DNA from: Apostichopus japonicus
Taxonomy: Eukaryota; Echinodermata; Holothuroidea; Aspidochirotida; Stichopodidae
Assembly (NCBI RefSeq): GCF_037975245.1
Contig: NC_092580.1
Coordinates: forward strand, 25,652,501-25,716,500
DNA: 64,000 nucleotides
Reading direction: 5' to 3'
This document shows, piece by piece, positions 51,514 to 64,000 of this stretch. The translations under genes were made by a program, and so were the position numbers. Under the pieces are notes generated by a model. That model was given only the letters and a program-made list of their open reading frames with translations. It was not told the DNA's origin and ran no database searches. Numbering within the stretch: position 1 is the stretch's first letter; each line of letters opens with the position of its first letter.

Positions 51514-52316
51514 ATGAATACACATAAAATCCTATGCTTTCAAATATTTGATCCTAATGATAGCTCTAACCTACATATAGCTGCTTTCCCAGTTTCCCCC
51601 TTCAGCAATCCCCCCCCCCCCTTTTGCCCAACATTATGGTTCCACATATGGGTGGAGCCTGTAAAAGTTGGACAAGATCATTTTCTACACTGATGCATTT
51701 GAGATTAAGCAGTTCATCAATTTGGAATGACATCAAAACTTTGAAACGGTGAAAATAAGATGGTCAAAAATTAATATTAGACTGTTCATTAATTCTCACA
51801 CACATTGGGACCCTAATAGTTGAAAAAAAAAAACCCTTTGACATTACATCTAATATACATCACCTTAATCTATGCTGTTGGAAATGGTAAAAAAAATCTT
51901 TCTCAAACAATAGGAGAAAGCCATAACAGTGTACATCCCTATTTTCTCTATAATATATCAAATTGTATGAATACAGCACATGCAACAGCATATATATTCT
52001 GATTAGGGCTTTCCAATCATCCCCACCCCTCATTCCCACTCAACTAGTGAAATGACATCAAAACATTATTTATACATAATATCACATTATTAGGGCGTTA
52101 TGGAGGTCTGACCCTGTATACGGTACCTGATTCCATAGTAACCCACATCACTTGCCACATGCAATGATCTAGATAGAGTGATAGTGTACAAACTGTAATT
52201 TTCAGGACATATCAAACTTTACGTAGCAGGTAGAAAAGCAAATAGACGACCAATAGGGCAGCCAAGTCAATTGGACACCCCCACCCCTCCCCTACCCTCC
52301 ATCCCATTCAACAAGG
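51514..52316 (+). repeat. Monomer M62, F / ccctttgac / cacatcac
   Basis: Counterpart of M26 and M76; keeps ttcagc. Confidence 0.97.
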
Positions 52317-53123
52317 ATGAATACACATAAAATCCTATGCTTTCAAATATTTGATCCTAATGATAGCTCTAACCTACATATAGCTGCTTTTCCAGTTTCC
52401 CCCTTCAGCAATCCCCCCCCCCCTTTTTGCCCAACATTATGGTTCCACATATGGGTGGAGCCTGTAAAAGTTGGACAAGATCATTTTCTACACTGATGTA
52501 TTTGAGATTAAGCAGTTCATCAATTTGGAATGACATCAAAACTTTGAAATGGTGAAAATAAGATGGTCAAAAATTAATATTAGAATGTTCATTAAATTCT
52601 CACACACATTATGGGGACCCTAATAGTTGGAAAAAAAAAACCTTCTACTTTACATTTAATATACATCACCTTAATCTATGCTGTTGGAAATGGTAAAAAA
52701 AATCTTTCTCAAACAATAGGAGAAAGCCATAACAGTGTACATCCCTATTTTCTCTATGATATATCAAATTGTATGAATACAGCACATGCAACAGCATATA
52801 TATTCTGATTAGGGCTTTCCAATCATCCCCACCCCTCATTCCCACTCAACTAGTGAAATGACATCAAAACATTATTTATACATAATATCACATTATTAGG
52901 GCGTTATGGAGGTCTGACCCTGTATACGGTACCTGATTCCATAGTAACCCACACCACTTGCCACATGCAATGATCTAGATAGAGTGATAGTGTACAAACT
53001 GTAATTTTCAGGACATATCAAACTTTACGTAGCAGGTAGAAAAGCAAATAGACGACCAATAGGGCAGCCAAGTCAATTGGACACCCCCCACCCCTCCCCG
53101 ACCCTCCATCCCATTCAACAAGG
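52317..53123 (+). repeat. Monomer M63, T class
   Basis: Standard T unit. Confidence 0.97.
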
Positions 53124-53931
53124 ATGAATACACATAAAATCCTATGCTTTCAAATATTTGATCCTAATGATAGCTCTAACCTACATATAGCTGCTTTCCC
53201 AGTTTCCCCCTTCAGCAATCCCCCCCCCCCCTTTTGCCCAACATTATGGTTCCACATATGGGTGGAGCCTGTAAAAGTTGGACAAGATCATTTTCTACAC
53301 TGATGCATTTGAGATTAAGCAGTTCATCAATTTGGAATGACATCAAAACTTTGAAACGGTGAAAATAAGATGGTCAAAAATTAATATTAGACTGTTCATT
53401 AATTCTCACACACATTATGGGGACCCTAATAGTTGAAAAAAAAAAAAACCCTTTGACATTACATCTAATATACATCACCTTAATCTATGCTGTTGGAAAT
53501 GGTAAAAAAAATCTTTCTCAAACAATAGGAGAAAGCCATAACAGTGTACATCCCTATTTTCTCTATAATATATCAAATTGTATGAATACAGCACATGCAA
53601 AAGCATATATATTCTGATTAAGGCTTTCCAATCATCCCCACCCCTCATTCCCACTCAACTAGTGGAATGACATCAAAACATTATTTATACATAATATCAC
53701 ATTATTAGGGCGTTATGAGGGTCTGACCCTGTATACGGTACCTGATTCCATAGTAACCCACACCACTTGCCCCATGCAATGATCTAGATAGAGTGATAGT
53801 GTACAAACTGTAATTTTCAGGACATATCAAACTTTACGTAGCAGGTAGAAAAGCAAATAGACGACCAATAGGGCAGCCAAGTCAATTGGACACCCCCACC
53901 CCTCCCCTACCCTCCATCCCATTCAACAAGG
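53124..53931 (+). repeat. Monomer M64, empty-site copy of M28
   Basis: F, attatgggg, caaaagc, gattaagg, e2: the same unit as M28 but with an intact atcatccccacccctc near 53631-53646, where M28 carries the 2316-bp element. Confidence 0.97.
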
Positions 53932-54739
53932 ATGAATACACATAAAATCCTATGCTTTCAAATATTTGATCCTAATGATAGCTCTAACCTACATATAGCT
54001 GCTTTTCCAGTTTCCCCCTTCAGCAATCCCCCCCCCCCCTTTTTGCCCAACATTATGGTTCCACATATGGGTGGAGCCTGTAAAAGTTGGACAAGATCAT
54101 TTTCTACACTGATGTATTTGAGATTAAGCAGTTCATCAATTTGGAATGACATCAAAACTTTGAAATGGTGAAAATAAGATGGTCAAAAATTAATATTAGA
54201 ATGTTCATTAAATTCTCACACACATTATGGGGACCCTAATAGTTGGAAAAAAAAAACCTTCTACTTTACATTTAATATACATCACCTTAATCTATGCTGT
54301 TGGAAATGGTAAAAAAAATCTTTCTCAAACAATAGGAGAAAGCCATAACAGTGTACATCCCTATTTTCTCTATGATATATCAAATTGTATGAATACAGCA
54401 CATGCAACAGCATATATATTCTGATTAGGGCTTTCCAATCATCCCCACCCCTCATTCCCACTCAACTAGTGAAATGACATCAAAACATTATTTATACATA
54501 ATATCACATTATTAGGGCGTTATGGAGGTCTGACCCTGTATACGGTACCTGATTCCATAGTAACCCACACCACTTGCCACATGCAATGATCTAGATAGAG
54601 TGATAGTGTACAAACTGTAATTTTCAGGACATATCAAACTTTACGTAGCAGGTAGAAAAGCAAATAGACGACCAATAGGGCAGCCAAGTCAATTGGACAC
54701 CCCCCACCCCTCCCCGACCCTCCATCCCATTCAACAAGG
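53932..54739 (+). repeat. Monomer M65, T class
   Basis: Counterpart of M29. Confidence 0.97.
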
Positions 54740-55546
54740 ATGAATACACATAAAATCCTATGCTTTCAAATATTTGATCCTAATGATAGCTCTAACCTAC
54801 ATATAGCTGCTTTCCCAGTTTCCCCCACCAGCAACCCCCCCCCCCCTCCCTTTTGCCCAACATTATGGTTCCACATATGGGTGGAGCCTGTAAAAGTTGG
54901 ACAAGATCATTTTCTACACTGATGCATTTGAGATTAAGCAGTTCATCAATTTGGAATGACATCAAAACTTTGAAACGGTGAAAATAAGATGGTCAAAAAT
55001 TAATATTAGACTGTTCAGTAATTCTCACACACATTATGGGGACCCTAATAGTTGAAAAAAAAAACCTTTGACATTACATCTAATATACATCACCTTAATC
55101 TATGCTGTTGGAAATGGTAAAAAAATCTTTCTTAAACAATAGGAGAAAGCCATAACAGTGTACATCCCTATTTTCTCTATAATATATCAAATTGTATGAA
55201 TACAGCACATGCAACAGCATATATATTCTGATTAGGGCTTTCCAATCATCCCCACCCCTCATTCCCACTCAACTAGTGGAATGACATCAAAACATTATTT
55301 ATACATAATATCACATTATTAGGGCGTTATGAGGGTCTGACCCTGTATACGGTACCTGATTCCATAGTAACCCACACCACTTGCCCCATGCAATGATCTA
55401 GATAGAGTGATAGTGTACAAACTGTAATTTTCAGGACATATCAAACTTTACGTAGCAGGTAGAAAAGCAAATAGACGACCAATAGGGCAGCCAAGTCAAT
55501 TGGACACCCCCCACCCCTCCCCTACCCTCCATCCCATTCAACAAGG
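54740..55546 (+). repeat. Monomer M66, A / ttcagt / e2
   Basis: End of the 13-unit block (counterpart of M30) and start of the eight-unit block (counterpart of M38). It is the junction of two long duplications. Confidence 0.97.
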
Positions 55547-56351
55547 ATGAATACACATAAAATCCTATGCTTTCAAATATTTGATCCTAATGATAGCTGT
55601 AACCTACATATAGCTGCTTTCCCAGTTTCCCCCTTCAGCAATCCCCCCCCCCCCTTTTGCCCAACATTATGGTTCCACATATGGGTGGAGCCTGTAAAAG
55701 TTGGACAAGATCATTTTCTACACTGATGCATTTGAGATTAAGCAGTTCATCAATTTGGAATGACATCAAAACTTTGAAACGGTGAAAATAAGATGGTCAA
55801 AAATTAATATTAGACTGTTCATTAATTCTCACACACAGGGACCCTAATAGTTAAAAAAAAAAAAAAAACCCTTTGACATTACATTTAATATACATCACCT
55901 TAATCTATGCTGTTGGAAATGGTAAAAAAAATCTTTCTCAAACAATAGGAGAAAGCCATAACAGTGTACATCCCTATTTTCTCTATAATATATCAAATTG
56001 TATGAATACAGCACATGCAACAGCATATATATTCTGATTAGGGCTTTCCAATCATCCCCACCCCTCATTCCGACACAACTAGTGGAATGACATCAAAACA
56101 TTATTTATACATAATATCACATTATTAGGGCGTTATGAGGGTCTGACCCTGTATACGGTACCTGATTCCATAGTAACCCACACCACTTGCCCCATGCAAT
56201 GATCTAGATAGAGTGATAGTGTACAAACTGTAATTTTTAGGACATATCAAACTTTACGTAGCAGGTAGAAAAGCAAATAGACGACCAATAGGGCAGCCAA
56301 GTCAATTGGACACCCCCACCCCTCCCCTACCCTCCCTCCCATTCAACAAGG
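55547..56351 (+). repeat. Monomer M67, F / cacacaggg / e2
   Basis: gctgtaacc, tccgacacaac and tttttagg, as M16 and M39; the A-run after agtt is among the longest in the window. Confidence 0.97.
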
Positions 56352-57157
56352 ATGAATACACATAAAATCCTATGCTTTCAAATATTTGATCCTAATGATA
56401 GCTCTAACCTACATATAGCTGCTTTTCCAGTTTCCCCCTTCAGCAATCCCCCCCCCCTTTTTGCCCAACATTATGGTTCCACATATGGGTGGAGCCTGTA
56501 AAAGTTGGACAAGATCATTTTCTACACTGATGTATTTGAGATTAAGCAGTTCATCAATTTGGAATGACATCAAAACTTTGAAACGGTGAAAATAAGATGG
56601 TCAAAAATTAATATTAGAATGTTCATTAAATTCTCACACACATTATGGGGACCCTAATAGTTGGAAAAAAAAAACCTTCTACTTTACATTTAATATACAT
56701 CACCTTAATCTATGCTGTTGGAAATGGTAAAAAAAATCTTTCTCAAACAATAGGAGAAAGCCATAACAGTGTACATCCCTATTTTCTCTATGATATATCA
56801 AATTGTATGAATACAGCACATGCAACAGCATATATATTCTGATTAGGGCTTTCCAATCATCCCCACCCCTCATTCCCACTCAACTAGTGAAATGACATCA
56901 AAACATTATTTATACATAATATCACATTATTAGGGCGTTATGGAGGTCTGACCCTGTATACGGTACCTGATTCCATAGTAACCCACACCACTTGCCACAT
57001 GCAATGATCTAGATAGAGTGATAGTGTACAAACTGTAATTTTCAGGACATATCAAACTTTACGTAGCAGGTAGAAAAGCAAATAGACGACCAATAGGGCA
57101 GCCAAGTCAATTGGACACCCCCCACCCCTCCCCGACCCTCCATCCCATTCAACAAGG
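56352..57157 (+). repeat. Monomer M68, T class, gaaacgg form
   Basis: Counterpart of M40 and M17. Confidence 0.97.
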
Positions 57158-57967
57158 ATGAATACACATAAAATCCTATGCTTTCAAATATTTGATCCTA
57201 ATGATAGCTCTAACCTACATATAGCTGCTTTCCCAGTTTCCCCCTTCAGCAATCCCCCCCCCCCTTTTGCCCAACATTATGGTTCCACATATGGGTGGAG
57301 CCTGTAAAAGTTGGACAAGATCATTTTCTACACTGATGCATTTGAGATTAAGCAGTTCATCAATTTGGAATGACATCAAAACTTTGAAACGGTGAAAATA
57401 AGATGGTCAAAAATTAATATTAGAATGTTCATTAAATTCTCACACACATTATGGGGACCCTAATAGTTGGAAAAAAAAAACCTTCTACTTTACATTTAAT
57501 ATACATCACCTTAATCTATGCTGTTGGAAATGGTAAAAAAAATCTTTCTCAAACAATAGGAGAAAGCCATAACAGTGTACATGCATCCCTATTTTCTCTA
57601 TGATATATCAAATTGTATGAATACAGCACATGCAACAGCATATATATTCTGATTAGGGCTTTCCAATCATCCCCACCCCTCATTCCCACTCAACTAGTGA
57701 AATGACATCAAAACATTATTTATACATAATATCACATTATTAGGGCGTTATGGAGGTCTGACCCTGTATACGGTACCTGATTCCATAGTAACCCACACCA
57801 CTTGCCACATGCAATGATCTAGATAGAGTGATAGTGTACAAACTGTAATTTTCAGGACATATCAAACTTTACGTAGCAGGTAGAAAAGCAAATAGACGAC
57901 CAATAGGGCAGCCAAGTCAATTGGACACCCCCCACCCCTCCCCGACCCTCCATCCCATTCAACAAGG
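57158..57967 (+). repeat. Monomer M69, F / ctacttt
   Basis: Carries the tacatgcatccc insertion shared only with M41; ends with normal ccccgacc. Confidence 0.97.
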
Positions 57968-58773
57968 ATGAATACACATAAAATCCTATGCTTTCAAATA
58001 TTTGATCCTAATGATAGCTCTAACCTACATATAGCTGCTTTCCCAGTTTCCCCCTTCAGCAATCCCCCCCCCCCCCTTTTGCCCAACATTATGGTTCCAC
58101 ATATGGGTGGAGCCTGTAAAAGTTGGACAAGATCATTTTCTACACTGATGCATTTGAGATTAAGCAGTTCATCAATTTGGAATGACATCAAAACTTTGAA
58201 ACGGTGAAAATAAGATGGTCAAAAATTAATATTAGACTGTTCATTAATTCTCACACACATTGGGACCCTAATAGTTGAAAAAAAAAAAACCCTTTGACAT
58301 TACATCTAATATACATCACCTTAATCTATGCTGTTGGAAATGGTAAAAAAAATCTTTCTCAAACAATAGGAGAAAGCCATAACAGTGTACATCCCTATTT
58401 TCTCTATAATATATCAAATTGTATGAATACAGCACATGCAACAGCATATATATTCTGATTAGGGCTTTCCAATCATCCCCACCCCTCATTCCCACTCAAC
58501 TAGTGAAATGACATCAAAACATTATTTATACATAATATCACATTATTAGGGCGTTATGGAGGTCTGACCCTGTATACGGTACCTGATTCCATAGTAACCC
58601 ACATCACTTGCCACATGCAATGATCTAGATAGAGTGATAGTGTACAAACTGTAATTTTCAGGACATATCAAACTTTACGTAGCAGGTAGAAAAGCAAATA
58701 GACGACCAATAGGGCAGCAAATTCAATTGGACAACCCCCACCCCTCCCCTACCCTCCATCCCATTCAACAAGG
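57968..58773 (+). repeat. Monomer M70, F / ccctttgac / cacatcac
   Basis: Shares gcagcaaattc with M42 and M46. Confidence 0.97.
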
Positions 58774-59582
58774 ATGAATACACATAAAATCCTATGCTTT
58801 CAAATATTTGATCCTATTGATAGCTCTAACCTACATATAGCTGCTTTCCCAGTTTCCCCCTCCAGCAATCCCCCCCCCCCTCCCTTTTGCCCAACATTAT
58901 GGTTCCACATATGGGTGGAGCCTGTAAAAGTTGGACAAGATCATTTTCTACACTGATGCATTTGAGATTAAGCAGTTCATCAATTTGGAATGACATCAAA
59001 ACTTTGAAACGGTGAAAATAAGATGGTCAAAAATTAATATTAGACTGTTCATTAATTCTCACACACATTATGGGGACCCTAAATAGTTGAAAAAAAAAAA
59101 CCGTTGACATTACATTTAATATACATCACCTTAATCTATGCTGTTGGAAATGGTAAAAAAAATCTTTCTCAAACAATAGGAGAAAGCCATAACAGTGTAC
59201 ATCCCTATTTTCTCTATGATATATCAAATTGTATGAATACAGCACATGCAACAGCATATATATTCTGATTAGGGCTTTCCAATCATCCCCACCCCTCATT
59301 CCCACTCAACTAGTGAAATGACATCAAAACATTATTTATACATAATATCACATTATTAGGGCGTTATGGAGGTCTGACCCTGTATACGGTACCTGATTCC
59401 ATAGTAACCCACACCACTTGCCACATGCAATGATCTAGATAGAGTGATAGTGTACAAACTGTAATTTTCAGGACATATCAAACTTTACGTAGCAGGTAGA
59501 AAAGCAAATAGACGACCAATAGGGCAGCCAAGTCAATTGGACACCCCCACCCCTCCCCGACCCTCCATCCCATTCAACAAGG
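58774..59582 (+). repeat. Monomer M71, S / ccgttgac / e1
   Basis: Private cctattgatag in place of cctaatgatag. Confidence 0.97.
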
Positions 59583-60385
59583 ATGAATACACATAAAATC
59601 CTATGCTTTCAAATATTTGATCCTAATGATAGCTCTAACCTACATATAGTTGCTTTCCCAGTTTCCCCCTCCAGCAACCCCCCCCCCCTCCCTTTTGCCC
59701 AACATTATGGTTCCACATATGGGTGGAGCCTGTAAAAGTTGGACAAGATCATTTTCTACACTGATGCATTTGAGATTAAGCAGTTCATCAATTTGGAATG
59801 ACATCAAAACTTTGAAACGGTGAAAATAAGATGGTCAAAAATTAATATTAGACTGTTCAGTAATTCTCACACACATTGGGACCCTAAAAGTTGAAAAAAA
59901 AAACCTTTGACATTACATTTAATATACATCACCTTAATCTATGCTGTTGGAAATGGTAAAAAAAATCTTTCTCAAACAATAGGAGAAAGCCATAACAGTG
60001 TACATCCCTATTTTCTCTATAATATATCAAATTGTATGAATACAGCACATGCAAAAGCATATATATTCTGATTAAGGCTTTCCAATCATCCCCACCCCTC
60101 ATTCCCACTCAACTAGTGGAATGACATCAAAACATTATTTATACATAATATCACATTATTAGGGCGTTATGAGGGTCTGACCCTGTATACGGTACCTGAT
60201 TCCATAGTAACCCACACCACTTGCCCCATGCAATGATCTAGATAGAGTGATAGTGTACAAACTGTAATTTTCAGGACATATCAAACTTTACGTAGCAGGT
60301 AGAAAAGCAAATAGACGACCAATAGGGCAGCCAAGTCAATTGGACACCCCCACCCCTCCCCTACCCTCCATCCCATTCAACAAGG
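59583..60385 (+). repeat. Monomer M72, S / ttcagt / e2
   Basis: Has tatagttgc as M44 and M48 but keeps ccacatatggg, so ccagat arose in the tetramer lineage only. Confidence 0.97.
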
Positions 60386-61193
60386 ATGAATACACATAAA
60401 ATCCTATGCTTTCAAATATTTGATCCTAATGATAGCTCTAACCTACATATAGCTGCTTTTCCAGTTTCCCCCTTCAGCAATCCCCCCCCCCCCTTTTTGC
60501 CCAACATTATGGTTCCACATATGGGTGGAGCCTGTAAAAGTTGGACAAGATCATTTTCTACACTGATGTATTTGAGATTAAGCAGTTCATCAATTTGGAA
60601 TGACATCAAAACTTTGAAATGGTGAAAATAAGATGGTCAAAAATTAATATTAGAATGTTCATTAAATTCTCACACACATTATGGGGACCCTAATAGTTGG
60701 AAAAAAAAAACCTTCTACTTTACATTTAATATACATCACCTTAATCTATGCTGTTGGAAATGGTAAAAAAAATCTTTCTCAAACAATAGGAGAAAGCCAT
60801 AACAGTGTACATCCCTATTTTCTCTATGATATATCAAATTGTATGAATACAGCACATGCAACAGCATATATATTCTGATTAGGGCTTTCCAATCATCCCC
60901 ACCCCTCATTCCCACTCAACTAGTGAAATGACATCAAAACATTATTTATACATAATATCACATTATTAGGGCGTTATGGAGGTCTGACCCTGTATACGGT
61001 ACCTGATTCCATAGTAACCCACACCACTTGCCACATGCAATGATCTAGATAGAGTGATAGTGTACAAACTGTAATTTTCAGGACATATCAAACTTTACGT
61101 AGCAGGTAGAAAAGCAAATAGACGACCAATAGGGCAGCCAAGTCAATTGGACACCCCCCACCCCTCCCCGACCCTCCATCCCATTCAACAAGG
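60386..61193 (+). repeat. Monomer M73, T class
   Basis: Standard T unit. Confidence 0.97.
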
Positions 61194-62000
61194 ATGAATA
61201 CACATAAAATCCTATGCTTTCAAATATTTGATCCTAATGATAGCTCTAACCTACATATAGCTGCTTTCCCAGTTTCCCCCTTCAGCAATCCCCCCCCCCC
61301 TTTTGCCCAACATTATGGTTCCACATATGGGTGGAGCCTGTAAAAGTTGGACAAGATCATTTTCTACACTGATGCATTTGAGATTAAGCAGTTCATCAAT
61401 TTGGAATGACATCAAAACTTTGAAACGGTGAAAATAAGATGGTCAAAAATTAATATTAGACTGTTCATTAATTCTCACACACATTATGGGGACCCTAATA
61501 GTTGAAAAAAAAAAAAACCCTTTGACATTACATCTAATATACATCACCTTAATCTATGCTGTTGGAAATGGTAAAAAAAATCTTTCTCAAACAATAGGAG
61601 AAAGCCATAACAGTGTACATCCCTATTTTCTCTATAATATATCAAATTGTATGAATACAGCACATGCAAAAGCATATATATTCTGATTAAGGCTTTCCAA
61701 TCATCCCCACCCCTCATTCCCACTCAACTAGTGGAATGACATCAAAACATTATTTATACATAATATCACATTATTAGGGCGTTATGAGGGTCTGACCCTG
61801 TATACGGTACCTGATTCCATAGTAACCCACACCACTTGCCCCATGCAATGATCTAGATAGAGTGATAGTGTACAAACTGTAATTTTCAGGACATATCAAA
61901 CTTTACGTAGCAGGTAGAAAAGCAAATAGACGACCAATAGGGCAGCCAAGTCAATTGGACACCCCCACCCCTCCCCTACCCTCCATCCCATTCAACAAGG
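61194..62000 (+). repeat. Monomer M74, F / attatgggg / caaaagc / e2
   Basis: Counterpart of M60 and M24. Confidence 0.97.
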
Positions 62001-62807
62001 ATGAATACACATAAAATCCTATGCTTTCAAATATTTGATCCTAATGATAGCTCTAACCTACATATAGCTGCTTTTCCAGTTTCCCCCTTCAGCAATCCCC
62101 CCCCCCCTTTTTGCCCAACATTATGGTTCCACATATGGGTGGAGCCTGTAAAAGTTGGACAAGATCATTTTCTACACTGATGTATTTGAGATTAAGCAGT
62201 TCATCAATTTGGAATGACATCAAAACTTTGAAATGGTGAAAATAAGATGGTCAAAAATTAATATTAGAATGTTCATTAAATTCTCACACACATTATGGGG
62301 ACCCTAATAGTTGGAAAAAAAAAACCTTCTACTTTACATTTAATATACATCACCTTAATCTATGCTGTTGGAAATGGTAAAAAAAATCTTTCTCAAACAA
62401 TAGGAGAAAGCCATAACAGTGTACATCCCTATTTTCTCTATGATATATCAAATTGTATGAATACAGCACATGCAACAGCATATATATTCTGATTAGGGCT
62501 TTCCAATCATCCCCACCCCTCATTCCCACTCAACTAGTGAAATGACATCAAAACATTATTTATACATAATATCACATTATTAGGGCGTTATGGAGGTCTG
62601 ACCCTGTATACGGTACCTGATTCCATAGTAACCCACACCACTTGCCACATGCAATGATCTAGATAGAGTGATAGTGTACAAACTGTAATTTTCAGGACAT
62701 ATCAAACTTTACGTAGCAGGTAGAAAAGCAAATAGACGACCAATAGGGCAGCCAAGTCAATTGGACACCCCCCACCCCTCCCCGACCCTCCATCCCATTC
62801 AACAAGG
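62001..62807 (+). repeat. Monomer M75, T class
   Basis: Standard T unit. Confidence 0.97.
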
Positions 62808-63608
62808 ATGAATACACATAAAATCCTATGCTTTCAAATATTTGATCCTAATGATAGCTCTAACCTACATATAGCTGCTTTCCCAGTTTCCCCCTTCAGC
62901 AATCCCCCCCCCCCTTTTGCCCAACATTATGGTTCCACATATGGGTGGAGCCTGTAAAAGTTGGACAAGATCATTTTCTACACTGATGCATTTGAGATTA
63001 AGCAGTTCATCAATTTGGAATGACATCAAAACTTTGAAACGGTGAAAATAAGATGGTCAAAAATTAATATTAGACTGTTCATTAATTCTCACACACATTG
63101 GGACCCTAATAGTTGAAAAAAAAAACCCTTTGACATTACATCTAATATACATCACCTTAATCTATGCTGTTGGAAATGGTAAAAAAAATCTTTCTCAAAC
63201 AATAGGAGAAAGCCATAACAGTGTACATCCCTATTTTCTCTATAATATATCAAATTGTATGAATACAGCACATGCAACAGCATATATATTCTGATTAGGG
63301 CTTTCCAATCATCCCCACCCCTCATTCCCACTCAACTAGTGAAATGACATCAAAACATTATTTATACATAATATCACATTATTAGGGCGTTATGGAGGTC
63401 TGACCCTGTATACGGTACCTGATTCCATAGTAACCCACATCACTTGCCACATGCAATGATCTAGATAGAGTGATAGTGTACAAACTGTAATTTTCAGGAC
63501 ATATCAAACTTTACGTAGCAGGTAGAAAAGCAAATAGACGACCAATAGGGCAGCCAAGTCAATTGGACACCCCCACCCCTCCCCTACCCTCCATCCCATT
63601 CAACAAGG
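62808..63608 (+). repeat. Monomer M76, F / ccctttgac / cacatcac
   Basis: Counterpart of M62; short A-run, 801 bp. Confidence 0.97.
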
Positions 63609-64000
63609 ATGAATACACATAAAATCCTATGCTTTCAAATATTTGATCCTAATGATAGCTCTAACCTACATATAGCTGCTTTTCCAGTTTCCCCCTTCAG
63701 CAATCCCCCCCCCCCTTTTTGCCCAACATTATGGTTCCACATATGGGTGGAGCCTGTAAAAGTTGGACAAGATCATTTTCTACACTGATGTATTTGAGAT
63801 TAAGCAGTTCATCAATTTGGAATGACATCAAAACTTTGAAATGGTGAAAATAAGATGGTCAAAAATTAATATTAGAATGTTCATTAAATTCTCACACACA
63901 TTATGGGGACCCTAATAGTTGGAAAAAAAAAACCTTCTACTTTACATTTAATATACATCACCTTAATCTATGCTGTTGGAAATGGTAAAAAAAATCTTTC
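63609..64000 (+). repeat. Monomer M77, T class, cut by window end
   Basis: First 392 bases of a T unit, ending inside ctttctc. The array continues downstream. Confidence 0.97.

Larger units (their letters stand above)
48287..53123 (+). repeat. Six-unit higher-order block, copy 2 (M58-M63)
   Basis: Same order; 4837 bp. Flanked downstream by F/caaaagc and T, as in copy 1 apart from the insertion. Confidence 0.88.
45063..55546 (+). repeat. 13-unit block, copy without insertion (M54-M66)
   Basis: 10484 bp, against about 10479 bp for the other copy once the element and its CC are removed. Confidence 0.9.
54740..61193 (+). repeat. 8-unit block, copy 2 (M66-M73)
   Basis: In register with M38-M45. 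It lacks the gaataaacat, gactttcc and ccagatatggg changes of that copy, so those either arose later there or were lost here. Confidence 0.9.
24610..64000 (+). repeat. 806-bp satellite array, right segment
   Basis: The array resumes in register after the insertion with the 3' part of M28, then 48 complete units (M29-M76) and the first 392 bases of M77. Phase and orientation match the left segment, so the insertion broke one unit and did not separate two arrays. This half shows the clearest higher-order structure: T/F dimers, a duplicated tetramer at 35384-41831 and three copies of a six-unit block. The array runs off the window end, so its full length is unknown. No gene is present. Confidence 0.98.
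59583..64000 (+). repeat. Six-unit higher-order block, copy 3, partial (M72-M77)
   Basis: Same order at an offset of 11292-11296 bp from copy 2. It is cut by the window end inside the last T unit. Confidence 0.85.

Noticed and set aside
1-64000. CRISPR array
   Set aside because: The repeats are about 806 bp and contiguous, with no unique spacers.
1-64000. Ribosomal DNA or spacer array
   Set aside because: No rRNA core segments or tRNA-like boxes are present in the 806-bp unit.

Overview
The window is almost entirely one tandem satellite array of a eukaryotic genome. The unit is about 806 bp (observed 797-813 bp), always in the same orientation. Using the conserved ATGAATA landmark as unit start, there are 77 units: 75 complete and uninterrupted, one (M28) split by a 2.3 kb insertion, and one cut by the window end (M77). 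No protein-coding gene, rRNA, tRNA or CRISPR array is supported. The many 60-80 codon open frames are the same stretches of the monomer read over and over, and they change frame with the length of a poly-C run.

Organism: a long homogeneous satellite with higher-order structure and a nested terminal-inverted-repeat element points to a eukaryote, most likely an animal. I cannot name the species from sequence alone. There are no genes to place it taxonomically.

Monomer layout (coordinates of M1, 15-818): a 5' part ending in a poly-C run (111-120); a conserved block with a hairpin at 137-158; a variable middle with an A-run near 327-335; a second A-run (390-397) followed by a hairpin at 399-421; a C-rich strip at 521-540; a cluster of short palindromes at 604-629, 668-675 and 721-726; and a C-rich end at 781-804 whose minus strand fits the G-quadruplex pattern.

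Monomer classes used below. 5' class: F (ttcagc after the C5 block), S (tccagc), A (accagc), T (cttttccag plus gatgtattt). Middle: 'ctacttt', 'ccctttgac' (attatgggg or attggg form), 'ccgttgac' (with accctaaatag) or 'ttcagt' (agactgttcagtaattc). End: e1 (gtgaaatg, ggagg, gccacatg, usually ccccgacc) or e2 (gtggaatg, gaggg, gccccatg, usually cccctacc). These markers travel together and show how the array grew.

Regional layout: 1-13720 is a mixed region with few repeated blocks. 13721-26517 is a 13-unit block whose copy lies at 45063-55546, but only the first copy carries the insertion. 31351-34570 repeats 10499-13720. 35384-38607 and 38608-41831 are an exact-length tandem duplication of a four-unit block. 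41024-46679 and 49091-54739 alternate T and F units as dimers. 54740-61193 repeats 32153-38607. 59583-64000 repeats 48287-52708.

The insertion (22294-24609, 2316 bp) has perfect 10-bp terminal inverted repeats, a probable 2-bp CC target duplication, inverted subterminal repeats based on ccaggaaaagcc, a 470-bp internal tandem duplication and three 104-bp tandem repeats. It has no transposase frame, so it looks like a non-autonomous DNA transposon. Its empty site is preserved in the paralogous unit M64 (53124-53931).
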